Shown: in pieces, positions 16,348-24,058 of the stretch
Position numbering within the stretch: position 1 is the first letter of the stretch
How the letters are laid out: each line of letters opens with the position of its first letter
Origin: Flavobacteriaceae bacterium
Lineage (GTDB): Bacteria > Bacteroidota > Bacteroidia > Flavobacteriales > Flavobacteriaceae
DNA length: 42,374 bases
Direction: 5' to 3'
NCBI GenBank assembly: GCA_021647885.1
Contig: JAKITV010000019.1
Span: 1-42,374 of the forward strand
Notes under the pieces: generated by a model
The model's input: only the letters and a program-made list of their open reading frames with translations
Database searches by the model: none
What the model was told of the DNA's origin: nothing
Program-made: the position numbers and the translations under genes

Positions 16348-19300
16348 TCAGTTACCATCTTCGGTTTCTACTGAAGAATTTGTTTTGGCTTGTTCGGCTT
16401 TTATTACGATTAATTCGGTTTGAGCTTCAGAGACTATATCGTCAAACTCTCCAAAGTTTTGAATGACACTTTCTAAAATATAAGTTGCTTGGAAAGCATC
16501 ATCTAAAGCATAAAAATTCTTTGCCATAAGCACTAAGCCTTTTGCTCCATAGTATTTGTAACCTGAATAATCCTTTGCTAATTTTTGAACCTTTGTGTTA
16601 GATGACCTATAATTACCTTCTTTATGTTTAAAGAATGCATTAAAGTACAATGCTTCAGCAGCCAATGCTCCTGAAGCTGTACGTTCTACTTGTGCATAAG
16701 CTGTTTTTGCTCTTTCTTCATTTCCAGTTTTAATTGCAGAACGTGCTATAATAATATGAGCATCACTTTTAATATTATTATCAATTTTTGAACTCGACAA
16801 TACTTTTTCGGCATAAGAAACGGCTAATTCATAACGTTCTAACTGGTAATTTGCTTTCATTAAGTTAGATTGCGCAAAAATGATGTTTTGAGAAAAGTCT
16901 GCTTCAACTTCTAAACGTTCTAAAATTGGGATCGCTGTTGTCCAATCTCTATCATTTAAATAAATCTCCGACAAGCGTGTTAAAGCTAATTCGGTGTATT
17001 CTCCATTTGGTCTATTAACAACATAATCGTAATGAGGAGTAGCATTAGCTGCTAAATCGTCTTTATAATACAATTGAGCCAAATAAAAATGTGAAGGCAA
17101 AGCGTGTAAGCCATTTGGAAATTCGTTTAAATACGCATTAAATAATTTAATGGCTTTATTGTTATTTGCCAAATATTGTTTTTCGGCAGCTTCAAAAGTA
17201 GCGTTATCTAAATCGGCATCCGAAACATCTACATAATCTAAAGTCCTAACCCAAGAAGCATATTCATCTACACGTCCTAAATCTATATAAATTAAACGCG
17301 ATGAAGCAATTGCTTGTGCAGCTTCTGGAGAACCAGGATATTTGTTTGCAACCGTTTTAAATTTACTTAAAGCTTGATTATCGTTGCCAGAATTATAATG
17401 TACAAGTCCCTGTCTTAACAATGATTTTGATATATACTGACTCGATTTATATTCAGTATTTAAACGATTATACATTTGCAAAGCTTTATCCACTTCATTA
17501 TTCTTGACATAAGAATTTCCGAGTTCGTATAAGGCATCATCTCTTAATGATGATTTTGTGTAAGTATCTATAAACTCATTCAGCTTTTTAATTTTTGTTG
17601 CACCTCTACCAATATAACCATAGCTTATTGCCTTCTGAAAAAAGGCGTAATCAGGTTCAATTTCGTTGATATTGATTGCTTTTTGATATGCATTTATGGC
17701 ATTATTATAATCGCTTGTCACAAAATAACCATCTCCCAAACGCAAATACGCATCGTTTAACCTTACTTTATCTTCTGAAGTTTTTGAAATATAGTTTTGA
17801 AAATATTCGATAGATTTTAAATAATTTTTTTGTTTGAAATACGTGTAACCTAAATTGTAATCTATATTATTAATCTCTTTAGTTGAAGCAGCTTGGCTGA
17901 ACCCTTGAAACTGTTTAAATCCTACTAAAGCATCGTCATAATTTGCAAGGTTATAATCGGTTTCTGCTTTCCAAAATGTTGCTCTTGCTGTATATTTTTC
18001 GTCTCTTGGTTCTTTTAATGATTTATCAAAATACGATTCTGCCTCCAAATATTTACTTTCATTATATAGTTCTATTCCTCTATAAAAAGCTACTTTTTGG
18101 TAGGCGACTTTGTTCTCAAAACTTTTCCTGCCTTCTAATAATTTTAAAGCCTCTTTATAGTTTTTTGAAGTAATATAAGAGTCAATCAACAAGGTTTCTA
18201 TCTCTTCTTTATAGCTTGTTTTAGGATATTTATCGAGATAAGCAGCTAATACTTGAGGTACTGACTGATAAGGGTTTCCTATTTCGTAACTTATTTTTGC
18301 ATAATTCAACCAAGCATCTTCCTGAATTTTTAAATCAAAATCCATTTGTGAGGCATTACGAAACGCATTTAAAGCTTCTTGTTTTTTCTCAAGATTAATA
18401 TAACTTTCACCTAAATGATAATAGGCATTTTGGGCTACTGAATTGTTTCCATCTATAATTTTATTGAATTCGGAAATAGCTTTGTCAAACTCTTTTTGTT
18501 TATAATACGCATATCCTAATTGGTAATAATCTGTATTGTTCCATCGTCCACGTTTTCCTTTATATTCGGCTAAAAATGGGATTGCTTCGGCATATTGTTT
18601 TAAGTTGAAATAACTTTCGCCAATAATTTTAGATAATTCAGACACTTCATTATCATCGCTTGTTGGTAATTGCTCTTTGGCAAGTTCTATCGCTTTTTTA
18701 AAATTGCCGAGTTTAAAATTCAAATCGGCTTGGTAATATGACAAACCCTCTTTGTATTTTTCATTATCATCAATCTGGTCAAAATACTCTGAAGCTTTAT
18801 CGTAATCGTCTCCTTCATAAGCCATAAATCCTATATAATATTTGGCTTGTGCTCCATATTTATCTGAATTTTCTACACGAGATAAATATTTTTTTGCAGC
18901 TTGATTATTGTTAGTTGCATAAAAACTATATCCATAATTAAAATTGAATGTTTCGCGTTCTTTTCTTGCCAAAGCGTCTTCATCTACTTTATCGTACCAT
19001 TTTCGAGCATAAGAAAATCGTGAGTTTTCAAAATAGTAATCTGCAACATCCATAAACGCTGTATTACGCTTTGTACTTGTTGGATAATCGGTTACAAACT
19101 GTTCGATTAAATCATCTGCATTTTGTTGGTTTAATCTCACAGCACAATTAGCGATATAATAGGCACAATCTGATCTTAACACCTCATCTTTAGCAGTATT
19201 CTCTATCTTGTCGAATAAAGACTGTGCTGCTAAATATTGTTTGCTGTTATAAAGGGAAAGTGCTTTTTGGTATTCTACCAATTCGCTAGTATAAGCAGCA

Positions 19301-19371
19301 GATTGTTGTGAAAAAACATAGCAATTACATAGCATTACTATTGCAATTCCAAATACTATTTTTTTTGTCAT
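16348..19371 (-). CDS. Large periplasmic tetratricopeptide-repeat protein
   Basis: The protein has 1007 residues, with a signal peptide (MTKKIVFGIAIVML..., cleavage after VFSQ, about residue 22). A Cys pair (LCNC) near the end of the hydrophobic stretch makes a lipoprotein possible, but the lipobox is poor. The rest is almost entirely TPR-like helical repeats of about 34 residues (for example YYLGESY.., A-x-x-x-Y..A motifs such as YYHLGESYINLEKKQEALNA), interspersed with shorter outer-membrane-lipoprotein-like (YfgC/YbgF-style) repeats. Such superhelices bind protein partners. It lies upstream of the barrel protein gene and is divergent from ftsE. Heptamer repeats flank it on both sides in opposite orientation. 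The TPR call is safe; the role is unknown. Confidence 0.85.
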   Translation of the reverse strand: MTKKIVFGIAIVMLCNCYVFSQQSAAYTSELVEYQKALSLYNSKQYLAAQSLFDKIENTAKDEVLRSDCAYYIANCAVRLNQQNADDLIEQFVTDYPTSTKRNTAFMDVADYYFENSRFSYARKWYDKVDEDALARKERETFNFNYGYSFYATNNNQAAKKYLSRVENSDKYGAQAKYYIGFMAYEGDDYDKASEYFDQIDDNEKYKEGLSYYQADLNFKLGNFKKAIELAKEQLPTSDDNEVSELSKIIGESYFNLKQYAEAIPFLAEYKGKRGRWNNTDYYQLGYAYYKQKEFDKAISEFNKIIDGNNSVAQNAYYHLGESYINLEKKQEALNAFRNASQMDFDLKIQEDAWLNYAKISYEIGNPYQSVPQVLAAYLDKYPKTSYKEEIETLLIDSYITSKNYKEALKLLEGRKSFENKVAYQKVAFYRGIELYNESKYLEAESYFDKSLKEPRDEKYTARATFWKAETDYNLANYDDALVGFKQFQGFSQAASTKEINNIDYNLGYTYFKQKNYLKSIEYFQNYISKTSEDKVRLNDAYLRLGDGYFVTSDYNNAINAYQKAININEIEPDYAFFQKAISYGYIGRGATKIKKLNEFIDTYTKSSLRDDALYELGNSYVKNNEVDKALQMYNRLNTEYKSSQYISKSLLRQGLVHYNSGNDNQALSKFKTVANKYPGSPEAAQAIASSRLIYIDLGRVDEYASWVRTLDYVDVSDADLDNATFEAAEKQYLANNNKAIKLFNAYLNEFPNGLHALPSHFYLAQLYYKDDLAANATPHYDYVVNRPNGEYTELALTRLSEIYLNDRDWTTAIPILERLEVEADFSQNIIFAQSNLMKANYQLERYELAVSYAEKVLSSSKIDNNIKSDAHIIIARSAIKTGNEERAKTAYAQVERTASGALAAEALYFNAFFKHKEGNYRSSNTKVQKLAKDYSGYKYYGAKGLVLMAKNFYALDDAFQATYILESVIQNFGEFDDIVSEAQTELIVIKAEQAKTNSSVETEDGN

Positions 19372-19457
19372 TAACTTCGTTTTTTGTTGATCGTTTATTT
19401 AAAAATAATACTCACTATAAAATGTGTAAAAAATCAATGATTGTTAATTTTATCCAT

Positions 19458-19465
19458 CAAAAGTA
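19458..19465 (-). promoter_or_regulatory. Possible -7 element of the TPR gene
   Basis: The minus strand reads TACTTTTG, an exact TAnnTTTG match, 87 bases before the TPR gene start. No TTG is seen 17-23 bases upstream. The same octamer is the -7 of pdhA and grpE. Confidence 0.4.
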
Positions 19466-19528
19466 TCATTATATCGTTTTTATAACGTTATAAATTTATT
19501 ATAATTATAAACCGAGTTATTAAAAATT

Positions 19529-19563
19529 CAGTCTTCAGTTTGCAGTACACAGTTTACACAATG
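19529..19563 (-). repeat. Heptamer-periodic repeat array, inverted copy
   Basis: Read on the plus strand the units are CAGTCTT, CAGTTTG, CAGTACA, CAGTTTA and a weaker CACAATG, each exactly 7 bases. On the minus strand this is the same NNNACTG pattern as at 16305-16346, so the two arrays form inverted flanks of the TPR gene. Confidence 0.7.
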
Positions 19564-19565
19564 AT

Positions 19566-19602
19566 TTTAAACTTTAAACCTTTTGAACTTTAAACTTTTT
19601 AG
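19566..19602 (+). repeat. TTTAAAC/TTTGAAC-type short repeats
   Basis: Directly after the heptamer array, AAAC/GAAC followed by a T-run recurs four times (at about 19568, 19575, 19584 and 19591) with 7- to 9-base spacing. It has the look of the same class of short periodic repeat with another core. The end of this block is also where the possible ftsE promoter starts. Confidence 0.45.
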
Positions 19603-19613
19603 TAATACATTTA
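19583..19613 (+). promoter_or_regulatory. Possible promoter of ftsE
   Basis: TTG (19583-19585), a 20-base spacer and TACATTTA (19606-19613; 7 of 8 positions if the final G is lost) lie 28 bases before the ftsE start. The 270-base gap between the TPR gene and ftsE otherwise holds the repeat arrays and a possible -7 element facing the other way. Confidence 0.35.
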
Positions 19614-19641
19614 CAACACTTAAAAACTATATTTCTACTTT

Positions 19642-20325
19642 ATGTCTAATCCAGTTTTACAATTAAAAAACGTTTCTATTTATCAAGGTGATAGTTTGGT
19701 TTTGTCTGATGTAAATTTAGAAATGGAAAAAGGTGATTTTGTATATCTTATTGGTAAAACTGGAACTGGAAAAAGTAGTTTTATGAAACTTCTTTATGCT
19801 GATTTGGAACTCACAGAAGGTGAATGCTCCATTGTTGGTTTTGATTTAAAAACGCTTAAAGAAAAAGATATTCCGTATTTAAGACGGAAATTGGGTATAG
19901 TTTTTCAGGATTTTAAACTACTGAATGACAGGACTATAAATGGAAATTTAGAGTTTGTTTTAAGAGCTACAGGATGGAAAGACAAACAAAAAATTAGTGA
20001 TAAAATAGAGGATGTTTTAAATAAAGTAGGCATGAAAACCAAAGGCTTTAAATTTCCCTACGAGCTTTCGGGAGGTGAGCAACAACGTATCGCCATTGCA
20101 AGAGCTTTATTAAATGACCCTGAGCTTATTTTAGCCGATGAGCCTACAGGAAACATTGACCCTCAAACTAGTATAGAGGTTATGGAAGTGTTACAGGAAT
20201 TAAACAAAAAAGGACACACTATTTTAATGGCTACACACGATTATGCATTGCTCTTAAAATACCCAAGTAAAACGCTTAAATGTGATGAGAATAAAGTGTT
20301 CGAAGTTGTGCAACGTAAAAGCTAA
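19642..20325 (+). CDS. ftsE: Cell-division ABC transporter ATP-binding protein FtsE
   Basis: FtsE is the cytosolic ATPase of FtsEX, which controls septal peptidoglycan hydrolases. The 227-residue protein has Walker A GKTGTGKS (38-45), Q-loop Gln89 in VFQDFKLL, signature LSGGEQQR (142-149), Walker B LILADEP (162-168) and the switch His199 in MATHD. VFQDFKLLNDRTINGNLEF is a good FtsE-type sequence after the Q-loop and separates it from generic LolD-like proteins, though LolD cannot be ruled out on sequence alone. The partner FtsX is not next to it; the next gene downstream is an envelope-glycan methyltransferase 52 bases away, on the same strand. Confidence 0.85.
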   Translation: MSNPVLQLKNVSIYQGDSLVLSDVNLEMEKGDFVYLIGKTGTGKSSFMKLLYADLELTEGECSIVGFDLKTLKEKDIPYLRRKLGIVFQDFKLLNDRTINGNLEFVLRATGWKDKQKISDKIEDVLNKVGMKTKGFKFPYELSGGEQQRIAIARALLNDPELILADEPTGNIDPQTSIEVMEVLQELNKKGHTILMATHDYALLLKYPSKTLKCDENKVFEVVQRKS

Positions 20326-20377
20326 ATCTTCCAGAATATCAATAAATTAATCAAATATTTTTTAATGATTTAAAAAG

Positions 20378-21112
20378 GTGTATCGTTTATTAAAAAAAAA
20401 TATTGAAACTATTTTTCCTAAGAGTTTTTTAATTAAAAACGAACTCTTCTTTAGGTTTTTCTATGGTATTTTTTTTATTGGTTATAAACATAAATGTAAC
20501 ATCTGCAATCATAAATTGAGATCTTTTGCAAACTATGGTGAACAAAAAATATGTCCTTTTTGTGGCAGCCTATCAAGAAATAGAAGATTGTGGAAATTAC
20601 TAAATGAAGATAACTCCATTCGAGGTAATATTCTACATTTCTCACCATCAAGAAGTCTTTATAGGAAGTTTAAACAACTTAATGGCATTGATTATTACAG
20701 TTCCGATTTTGAGGATGAGTTTTTAGCTGATTACAAGTTTGATATTACCAATATTAAACAAGAAAGTGAAAAATTTGATATTATTATATGTTATCATATT
20801 TTAGAACATATTATAGAAGACGAAAAAGCAATTTCTGAACTCTATAGAGTTTTAAATATAAATGGCGTTATTTACCTACAAACTCCTTTTAAAAATGGTG
20901 ATATTTATGAAAATGATACCTTTGTTTCAGCAGAGGAGAGAAAAATTCATTTTGGACAAGAAGACCATGTTAGAATCTACTCTGTAAAAGGATTAAAAAA
21001 ACGATTAGAAAGTGTTGGATTTAATGTAATTGTTGAAGCTTTTGACATTTGTAAAGAAGACCTATATTTTGGTTTTAAATCTTCTGAAATTGTTTTAATT
21101 ATAACGAAATAA
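20378..21112 (+). CDS. SAM-dependent methyltransferase with N-terminal zinc-ribbon-like domain
   Basis: The protein has 244 residues and starts at GTG (20378); the only nearby ATG is out of frame by a stop. The N-terminal part has two CxxC pairs (Cys40/Cys43 and Cys59/Cys62) that look like a zinc ribbon. A class I methyltransferase fold follows: DIIICYHILEHI (134-145) is the motif found in Methyltransf_11 proteins, and RVLNINGVIYLQTPF is the next strand. There is no transmembrane segment. It is first in a plus-strand group with two glycosyltransferases and overlaps the next start by 1 base, so I infer that it methylates a sugar or lipid intermediate of the surface glycan. Confidence 0.8.
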   Translation: MYRLLKKNIETIFPKSFLIKNELFFRFFYGIFFIGYKHKCNICNHKLRSFANYGEQKICPFCGSLSRNRRLWKLLNEDNSIRGNILHFSPSRSLYRKFKQLNGIDYYSSDFEDEFLADYKFDITNIKQESEKFDIIICYHILEHIIEDEKAISELYRVLNINGVIYLQTPFKNGDIYENDTFVSAEERKIHFGQEDHVRIYSVKGLKKRLESVGFNVIVEAFDICKEDLYFGFKSSEIVLIITK

Positions 21113-22002
21113 TGCTATCTATTTTAATTCCAACATACAATTATAATGTTTATCCATTAGCAACAGCCATAGAACAGCAAGCCTTAAAGGCAGGAATTAT
21201 TTTTGAAGTAATTTGTATAGATGATGGTTCAAACTCTCCATTAAATATTAAAAATGAGAAAATTAACTCTTTATTAAATTCTAAATTTATAGCTAAAAAA
21301 CAGAATGTTGGTTTAAGTAATAACAGAAATGCTTTAGCAGAATTATCAAACTATGAATATATTTTATTTATTGATGGTGACTCAATACTACCTGATGATA
21401 AATTTATATTGAGATACTTAAATGCAATTGAAAGTAAAACAGATGTTATTTATGGAGGGAGAATACATCCTGAAACAGTTGAAACAACTAGAAAATTAAG
21501 ATGGAAATATGGTAAGTACAGAGAAGACAAGATTGCTGATAAAAGGAAAACAAACATTTTCAAATGTACTTTATTCAACAATACTTTAATCAAAAAAAAG
21601 GTGTTCAATAGTATTAAATTTGAAAAATCGATTATACAATATGGTCATGAGGATACAGTTTTTGCCTTCAATTTAAGTATTATTAAAGCTAATATTCTTC
21701 ATATAGACAATCCCGTTCTTCATGGTGATGTCGACCTTAATGAAACCTTTCTTTTAAAAACACAAAAATCTCTAGAAAACCTAAATTTAATTTATAAAAA
21801 GAAAATTATTGACTCTGATTTTATAACTTTTTTAAATATTTTTAAAAAGATAAAACGTTTTAAATTAAATTATTTATTTGCTGGCACTTATAAAATTCTT
21901 TATCCTTTTTTCAAACTTCAGCTAACCTCTAATAATCCATCAATAATAATATTTGATTTCTTTAGATTAAGTTATTTTTGTTATATCAATCTAAAAAAAT
22001 GA
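21112..22002 (+). CDS. Glycosyltransferase family 2
   Basis: The protein has 296 residues. It opens with MLSILIPTYNYNVYPLA and EVICIDDGSNSP, the nucleotide-sugar site of GT2 (GT-A fold), and has the DGD metal motif in ILFIDGDSIL (about 83-92). The later YGHEDTVFAFNL stretch resembles the catalytic GHED region of chondroitin-synthase-like GT2 enzymes. It overlaps the methyltransferase by 1 base (TAATG) and the next glycosyltransferase by 4 bases (ATGA). It is a cytosolic enzyme adding one sugar to the glycan intermediate; donor and linkage unknown. Confidence 0.88.
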   Translation: MLSILIPTYNYNVYPLATAIEQQALKAGIIFEVICIDDGSNSPLNIKNEKINSLLNSKFIAKKQNVGLSNNRNALAELSNYEYILFIDGDSILPDDKFILRYLNAIESKTDVIYGGRIHPETVETTRKLRWKYGKYREDKIADKRKTNIFKCTLFNNTLIKKKVFNSIKFEKSIIQYGHEDTVFAFNLSIIKANILHIDNPVLHGDVDLNETFLLKTQKSLENLNLIYKKKIIDSDFITFLNIFKKIKRFKLNYLFAGTYKILYPFFKLQLTSNNPSIIIFDFFRLSYFCYINLKK

Positions 22003-22937
22003 CACATTTTTTCTCTGTAATAATACCTTTATATAATAAAGAAAAGCTTATTGCTCTAACCATAAAAAGCATCTTAAATCAAACATTTAATGACTTTGAA
22101 GTTATTATTGTAAATGATGGATCTACAGATAATGGTTTAAAAATATTAAGCAATTTAGTTGATGATAGGTTTATAATTTATAATCAAGACAATCAAGGAG
22201 TTTCTCATGCTAGAAACTTTGGTATTGAAAAAGCAAAAGGAAAATATATTGCTTTGCTTGATGCAGACGATTTTTGGCATACCAATCATTTATTTGAATT
22301 GAAAAAGCTAATTGAAACTTTTCCTAATGCTGGTTTATTTTGCAATAATTATGAAATAAATTATAATGGCAAATTTGTTAAGCCTGCAACTTTTAATTTT
22401 AAATATGAAAACAAATATTTAATAGTTAAAGATTTCTTTTCTGCAAATATTATTAATTTTATCCCATCATCTTCGTCTTCTGCTTTTTTAAAATCTACTT
22501 TTACAAAATTAGGAGCATACAATCTAAATTTTAGAACTGGACAAGACATAGATTTATGGATTCGGTTTGCATTAAAACATGATATTGCGTTCAATCCGGT
22601 TTTAACTATGCGTTATAATAATTTTGATAATTCTAGTTTATCTAAAAATAATTATAACATTGATCGCTATAATCTTATAAATGGTTTTAATAATGAGGAA
22701 ACAAATAATATATCTTTAAAAAGATATTTAGATATAAACCGTTATGCGCTAGCAATACGTTGTAAAATGAATAATGAAATAGAACTTTGCAAAAAACTTA
22801 AAAAAGAAATAGATTTCAAAAACCTAAATTTTAAACAAAAAATGCTTTTAAGGTTTCCAAAGATTTTATTAAAGTTTATAAAACGTTTTCAGCGATTTCT
22901 TATTGAAAATAAAATATATTTATCTGCTTATAATTAA
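21999..22937 (+). CDS. Glycosyltransferase family 2
   Basis: The protein has 312 residues from the ATG at 21999. This start gives MTHFFSVIIPLYNKEK with the GT2 N-terminus in place and a 4-base ATGA overlap with the previous stop. The upstream TTG at 21978 would add seven residues with no family match. VIIVNDGSTDNG, then ALLDADDFW (DAD metal motif), and the later GQDIDLWIRFAL stretch (ED-type catalytic region) support GT2. The gene ends convergently 11 bases from the GT4 gene with no terminator between. Sugar specificity unknown. Confidence 0.9.
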   Translation: MTHFFSVIIPLYNKEKLIALTIKSILNQTFNDFEVIIVNDGSTDNGLKILSNLVDDRFIIYNQDNQGVSHARNFGIEKAKGKYIALLDADDFWHTNHLFELKKLIETFPNAGLFCNNYEINYNGKFVKPATFNFKYENKYLIVKDFFSANIINFIPSSSSSAFLKSTFTKLGAYNLNFRTGQDIDLWIRFALKHDIAFNPVLTMRYNNFDNSSLSKNNYNIDRYNLINGFNNEETNNISLKRYLDINRYALAIRCKMNNEIELCKKLKKEIDFKNLNFKQKMLLRFPKILLKFIKRFQRFLIENKIYLSAYN

Positions 22938-22948
22938 CTATATGTTCA

Positions 22949-24052
22949 CTAAATTTTCTTTTGAGATAATAGTTCCTCCCAATCTTTAGTGATTTTTTCT
23001 ATTGAAAATTTCTCAACACTTTGCTTGGCATTTGCTTGGCATTTTTTATACAATATATTATCAAAAAACAAACGATCCATTGCATTTCCTAGAGCCTCGC
23101 TATTAAAATTATTTGCTAGTAACCCATTATAATCATTAATAATAATCTCTTTTGGACCAGCTTCACAATTAACTGAAACAACTGGTGTTTCAAGAGATAG
23201 TGATTCAGGTATTACCATTGCGAAACCTTCAGACCTACTGCTTAAAACAGTAAAAAGAGCATTCTTTACATATGGATAAGGATTATTTATAAATCCTTTA
23301 AAAACAACTTTATTTTCTAAACGTAATTGTTTGGCATAATCTTTTATTAATGTCAAATCTTCTCCATCTCCTAAAATGAATAATTTAATATCTTCTTTTA
23401 AAAGTCTGGTTCTTTTATACGCATCTAATAAAAGTTTTAAATTTTTAGCCTTGTTATGAATTCTTCCATAATAAATAATATACTTATCTAAACCTAAATC
23501 ATCGACACTTAATTGAGATTGATTAATAATATATCTAAAATCAAATGCATTATAAATTGTAGTTATTTGCTTTAATTCAAATAAATTTTTAAATTTTTGC
23601 ATTCCTGCTTTTGATACAGCTACCATCATTTCATTTTTATACAGGAGTTTATTTAGCCATTTATGTTTTGTGAAAGCTGCGTTTTTTTCAAATGAATGAA
23701 TAACATAAATTGTAGGTGCATTATAAATTATTTTACTAATTATAAATTCTCTATATGCTTGAACACGTGATCTATTATCAATTATAAAATCAAACTTTTC
23801 CTCTTTAAGAAATTTACTAAACTGAATCAATCTAGATATTCTTCCAATAAAAGTATTGTCTTTATCTTTTAGCTCTCCTAAATTAAAAATCGTACCTGAA
23901 TAATTATATGCTACTCCTGAAAGTACTGTTACAATAATTACATCATAACCTAAATTATTAAGCATTACCGATTGGGTAGCTGTAGAGCGTTCTGCTCCAC
24001 CAAAATTGAGAGATGATGTAACTAAACAAACTTTTTTCTTTATTCTTGTCAC
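22949..24052 (-). CDS. Glycosyltransferase family 4
   Basis: The protein has 367 residues. Its start is GTG (24052); a TAG, the stop of the preceding gene, lies in frame just upstream and there is no ATG before residue 30. The N-terminal CLVTSSLNFGGAERST is the acceptor-side GT4 motif. IIYYGRIHNKAKN, FILGDGED, the catalytic pair Glu275/Glu283 in SRSEGFAMVIPESL, and ETPVVSVNCEAGPKEII are the donor-binding segments of a retaining GT-B enzyme. It follows the phosphoethanolamine-transferase-like gene by 6 bases. Role inferred: adds a sugar to the surface glycan. Confidence 0.9.
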   Translation of the reverse strand: MTRIKKKVCLVTSSLNFGGAERSTATQSVMLNNLGYDVIIVTVLSGVAYNYSGTIFNLGELKDKDNTFIGRISRLIQFSKFLKEEKFDFIIDNRSRVQAYREFIISKIIYNAPTIYVIHSFEKNAAFTKHKWLNKLLYKNEMMVAVSKAGMQKFKNLFELKQITTIYNAFDFRYIINQSQLSVDDLGLDKYIIYYGRIHNKAKNLKLLLDAYKRTRLLKEDIKLFILGDGEDLTLIKDYAKQLRLENKVVFKGFINNPYPYVKNALFTVLSSRSEGFAMVIPESLSLETPVVSVNCEAGPKEIIINDYNGLLANNFNSEALGNAMDRLFFDNILYKKCQANAKQSVEKFSIEKITKDWEELLSQKKI

Positions 24053-24058
24053 TAAAAT

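Noticed and set aside
21978-21998. Upstream TTG start for the second GT2 gene
   Set aside because: It adds seven residues with no family match; the ATG at 21999 overlaps the previous stop as ATGA and gives the normal GT2 N-terminus.
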